From positions 248,001-312,000 of the forward strand of contig CALRNX020000001.1 in NCBI GenBank assembly GCA_943369665.1: 64,000 bases of DNA, read 5' to 3'. Origin of the DNA: UKL13-3 sp943369665. GTDB taxonomy: Bacteria > Bacteroidota > Bacteroidia > UKL13-3. Position 1 is the stretch's first letter, and each line of letters opens with the position of its first letter. Below, piece by piece: positions 61,389-64,000 of this stretch. The notes below the pieces were generated by a model. That model was not told where the DNA came from and ran no database searches. It was given only the letters and a program-made list of their open reading frames with translations. The position numbers and the translations under genes were made by a program.

Positions 61389-62672
61389 ATGAGAATCATT
61401 ACCACTGTATTACGTTCCTTAATCTTCGTTTCGCTTTTAAGCGTTTCATTTACAAGCTTTTCGCGTCCAACCGAAGAAACAAAAAAATCGGTATCAACCA
61501 ACACTGAATCAGTGAGCAATATCACTACTAAAATTCAAGCAATAAGCCCGGCACCTGCTGCTGTGATAACTGCAAGTGTTGCCGGAACTGATGATGCAAC
61601 AACTGTTGAAAACCCTTATACAGGAAAAATCAACTGGTTATTGTTTGTGGTTGCTATTTTGTTAATCATGGTAATAGGCCAGGTATTTGGCATATTGAGC
61701 AAGGTGGGTGAAATTCAAGGCAAACCTGTTATTAACTGGACAAGCATCAATGCTAAACTATTACTGGCATTTGTGATCACAGGTTTAATTGCAGCAGGTT
61801 GGGAAATGATGGTTCACGGACCATTAACAGTGAATGCTCACGATGCCGCTTCTGAACATGGTGGTATTTATGATAGCATGTTTAATATCACTGTTATTAT
61901 TACTGGGTTTGTTTTTGTTGTCACTCAAATATTATTGTTCTGGTATAGTTATAAATACAAATCAGATGGTAAACGCAAAGCGATCTACTATCCTGATAAC
62001 CATAAATTAGAATTGATCTGGACCGTTATTCCGGCAATCGTTTTAACCATTTTGGTAATCCGTGGTTTAAAAACATGGAACGAAATTATGAACCACCGCG
62101 ATCCAAAAGCTACAGTGGTAGAAGTTTTTGGATTCCAGTTTGGATGGAGCGCTCGTTACGCTGGCGTTGACAATAAACTAGGTAATCATGATTTCCGTCA
62201 AATTGGAGTGGTAAATGCTTTGGGTGTTGACCCTAAAGATCCAAAAGCACAAGATGATGTTGTGGTAAACGAATTACACTTTGAAGCCGGTAAACCTGTT
62301 TCATTAAAATTCCGCGCGAAAGATGTTATTCACTCGGCATACTTACCTCACTTCCGTGTTCAGATGAACGTGGTACCAGGTTTACCAACCCAGTTTAACT
62401 TTACACCAACCATTACTACTGCAGAAATGCGTACCAAGTTGAACAACCCTAAATTTGATTACGTATTATTATGTAACAAAATCTGTGGAGGAGCGCATTA
62501 CCGCATGAAAATGAAAGTGGTTGTTGATTCACCTGCCGACTATGCAAAATGGCTTGCAGAACAACCAAAACTAGTTTCTGCACCTGCTGATACTACAGCG
62601 GCTCCTGCTGCTCCGGTAAACTCACAAGCAAGCTTAACAACGAAAACTGCTAAAACATTAGCCAGCAAATAA
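61389..62672 (+). CDS. coxB: cytochrome c oxidase subunit II
   Basis: The CuA-bearing electron-entry subunit of an aa3-type oxidase, 427 residues. Signal/N-terminal segment, an extended Thr/Ala-rich linker, a first helix (L-L-F-V-V-A-I-L-L-I-M-V-I), then two further helices (one ending V-V-T-Q-I-L-L-F-W-Y), the short H-K-L-E-L-I-W-T-V-I-P motif and the CuA site with C362 and C366 in C-N-K-I-C-G-G-A-H (His370). The C-terminus is an Ala/Thr-rich tail. The oxidase reduces oxygen while pumping protons. coxA follows after 36 bases. Confidence 0.93.
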   Translation: MRIITTVLRSLIFVSLLSVSFTSFSRPTEETKKSVSTNTESVSNITTKIQAISPAPAAVITASVAGTDDATTVENPYTGKINWLLFVVAILLIMVIGQVFGILSKVGEIQGKPVINWTSINAKLLLAFVITGLIAAGWEMMVHGPLTVNAHDAASEHGGIYDSMFNITVIITGFVFVVTQILLFWYSYKYKSDGKRKAIYYPDNHKLELIWTVIPAIVLTILVIRGLKTWNEIMNHRDPKATVVEVFGFQFGWSARYAGVDNKLGNHDFRQIGVVNALGVDPKDPKAQDDVVVNELHFEAGKPVSLKFRAKDVIHSAYLPHFRVQMNVVPGLPTQFNFTPTITTAEMRTKLNNPKFDYVLLCNKICGGAHYRMKMKVVVDSPADYAKWLAEQPKLVSAPADTTAAPAAPVNSQASLTTKTAKTLASK

Positions 62673-62708
62673 TTTTTAATTAGTAAAAGAAAGTAACAAT
62701 AAGCATAT

Positions 62709-64000
62709 ATGAGTAACTTACATCACGATGACCACAGCCACGATTCACACGATCATGGACATCACAAGGAAACCTTCATCTCAAAGTACGTGTTTAGCAT
62801 GGATCATAAGATGATTGCAAAACAATTCCTCATTACCGGTATTATCATGGGTACATTAGGAATGGCAATGTCTTTATTATTCCGTTTACAACTTGCTTAT
62901 CCCGACATGAAACTTCCGTTTTTGGAAGGTATGATCGGTAAATGGGGACAAGATGGAAAATTAGATCCTAACTTTTACTTAGCGTTAATTACCATTCATG
63001 GTACCATCATGGTATTTTATGTATTAACGGCAGGTTTGAGTGGAACATTCAGTAACTTACTTATTCCATTGCAAGTGGGAACACGCGATATGGCATCACC
63101 ATTTATGAATATGCTTTCATACTGGTTTTTCTTCGCATCAAGTGTTGTGTTAATTTGGTCATTATTCCTTGAAGGAGGACCAGCCTCTGCAGGATGGACC
63201 ATCTATCCTCCCCTATCAGCTTTGCCAAAAGCCATTCCCGGTTCGGCAGGCGGTATGACCTTGTGGTTGATTGCAATTGTATTGTTTATTGCTTCGGCAT
63301 TATTGGGTGGTATTAACTATATCACTACCATCTTAAATATGCGTACCAAAGGCATGAAAATGTCTCGCTTACCATTAACCATCTGGGCATTCTTAATGAC
63401 TGCTGTGTTAGGATTATTATCATTCCCTGTGTTAATGGGAGGTTCATTACTATTGATCTTCGACAGAAGCTTCGGAACATCTTTCTACTTATCAGATATT
63501 CCTGCTGACTTAGCCGGAGGTATTGAGCGTACTGGTGGATCACCGGTATTGTGGCAACATTTATTCTGGTTCTTGGGGCACCCTGAGGTTTATATTATCT
63601 TATTACCTGCTTTGGGTATTACATCTGAGGTAATTGCTACCAACTCACGCAAACCGATCTTCGGTTACCGTGCCATGATCGGTTCGATCCTAGCAATTGC
63701 TGTATTATCATTTATCGTTTGGGGACATCACATGTTTATTACCGGTATGAATCCGTTCTTAGGTTCGGTGTTTATGTTGGGAACATTGATCATCGCGGTT
63801 CCTTCGGCAGTAAAAACATTTAACTACCTGGCAACTTTATGGAAAGGTAATTTACGCCTTACTCCAGCCATGATGTTTGCTATCGGGTTGGTTTCTTTCT
63901 TTATCACCGGAGGTTTGACCGGTATCTGGTTAGGAAACGCTGCATTGGATATTAACTTACACGATACGTATTTCGTAGTTGCCCACTTCCACTTGGTAAT
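62709..64000 (+). CDS. coxA: cytochrome c oxidase subunit I (cut by window end)
   Basis: The catalytic heme a/a3-CuB subunit; 430 codons are present before the edge. It opens with M-S-N-L-H-H-D-D-H-S-H-D-S-H-D-H-G-H-H, a His/Asp-rich head unusual for CoxA, then M-D-H-K-M-I-A-K-Q-F. Conserved sites: I-T-I-H-G-T-I-M-V-F (heme a ligand), W-F-L-G-H-P-E-V-Y (CuB His and cross-linked Tyr), W-G-H-H-M-F (two CuB His) and V-A-H-F-H near the end (heme ligands). No stop before 64000. It is likely the middle of a longer oxidase operon. Confidence 0.95.
   Translation, partial: MSNLHHDDHSHDSHDHGHHKETFISKYVFSMDHKMIAKQFLITGIIMGTLGMAMSLLFRLQLAYPDMKLPFLEGMIGKWGQDGKLDPNFYLALITIHGTIMVFYVLTAGLSGTFSNLLIPLQVGTRDMASPFMNMLSYWFFFASSVVLIWSLFLEGGPASAGWTIYPPLSALPKAIPGSAGGMTLWLIAIVLFIASALLGGINYITTILNMRTKGMKMSRLPLTIWAFLMTAVLGLLSFPVLMGGSLLLIFDRSFGTSFYLSDIPADLAGGIERTGGSPVLWQHLFWFLGHPEVYIILLPALGITSEVIATNSRKPIFGYRAMIGSILAIAVLSFIVWGHHMFITGMNPFLGSVFMLGTLIIAVPSAVKTFNYLATLWKGNLRLTPAMMFAIGLVSFFITGGLTGIWLGNAALDINLHDTYFVVAHFHLV

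Overview
The window comes from a member of the Bacteroidota. Several things point there: GldC, three type IX secretion (T9SS) cargo proteins with the phylum's C-terminal sorting domains, a CusA-TolC fusion, promoter boxes of the TAnnTTTG type instead of TATAAT, almost no Shine-Dalgarno sequences, and families largely confined to the phylum (DUF4294, the 114-residue two-cluster ferredoxin beside a LuxC-like acyl-CoA reductase). Base composition is moderately AT-rich and I see no rRNA, tRNA, integrase, transposase or CRISPR array. It reads as ordinary chromosome with a few regulated accessory cassettes.

Layout. 1-1475: the end of a four-helix-bundle protein and queA. 1629-8242: a tight four-gene unit with two tandem secreted choice-of-anchor B proteins, a putative porin and an LTA-synthase-like membrane sulfatase. 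8326-11128: gldC, then Kdo synthesis (kdsD, an acetyltransferase, kdsA). 11139-16212 (minus): an MFS exporter and a 1270-residue PKD protein with a gliding/T9SS C-terminus. 16410-19916: mtaB, small proteins, a decayed DUF4287 gene and an FMN reductase. 19978-21596: an overlapping methyltransferase/UbiA prenyltransferase pair. 21714-30387: metal or cation efflux (small periplasmic protein, CusA-TolC fusion, CusB-like lipoprotein, P2-like P-type ATPase). 30666-33931: a barrel protein, a propeller-like lipoprotein and a WG-repeat protein with near-identical 111-bp repeats. 35022-37721: a VWA protein and a MoxR-like ATPase. 37955-40464: an ArsR/AHSA1 pair, DUF2167 and DUF1003 proteins. 40527-42654 (minus): TetR, small protein and MFS exporter. 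42732-49733: membrane protein, small phosphatase, lgt, DUF4294, an ECF sigma factor with a small partner, and uvrA. 49865-53046: autoregulated TetR and lon. 53115-59994: ltaE, smpB, citrulline hydrolase and arginase (both yielding ornithine), acyl-CoA reductase with ferredoxin, nth, dps. 60057-64000: a WD40 protein and the start of a cytochrome c oxidase operon (coxB, coxA cut by the window end).

Most striking. The CusA-TolC fusion carries a signal-peptide-like segment exactly at its junction, so the polyprotein may be cut to release its outer-membrane channel. Several genes have the TAnnTTTG promoter box only 3 to 9 bases before the start codon, which predicts leaderless or nearly leaderless mRNAs. 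A low-complexity insert in UvrA resembles an intergenic repeat found 39 kb away. The TetR gene before lon has two strong palindromes over its own promoter. No single locus looks like a clear new defence system; the best candidates for undescribed biology are the junction-processed efflux fusion, the choice-of-anchor B/porin/sulfatase operon and the barrel/propeller/WG-repeat cluster.
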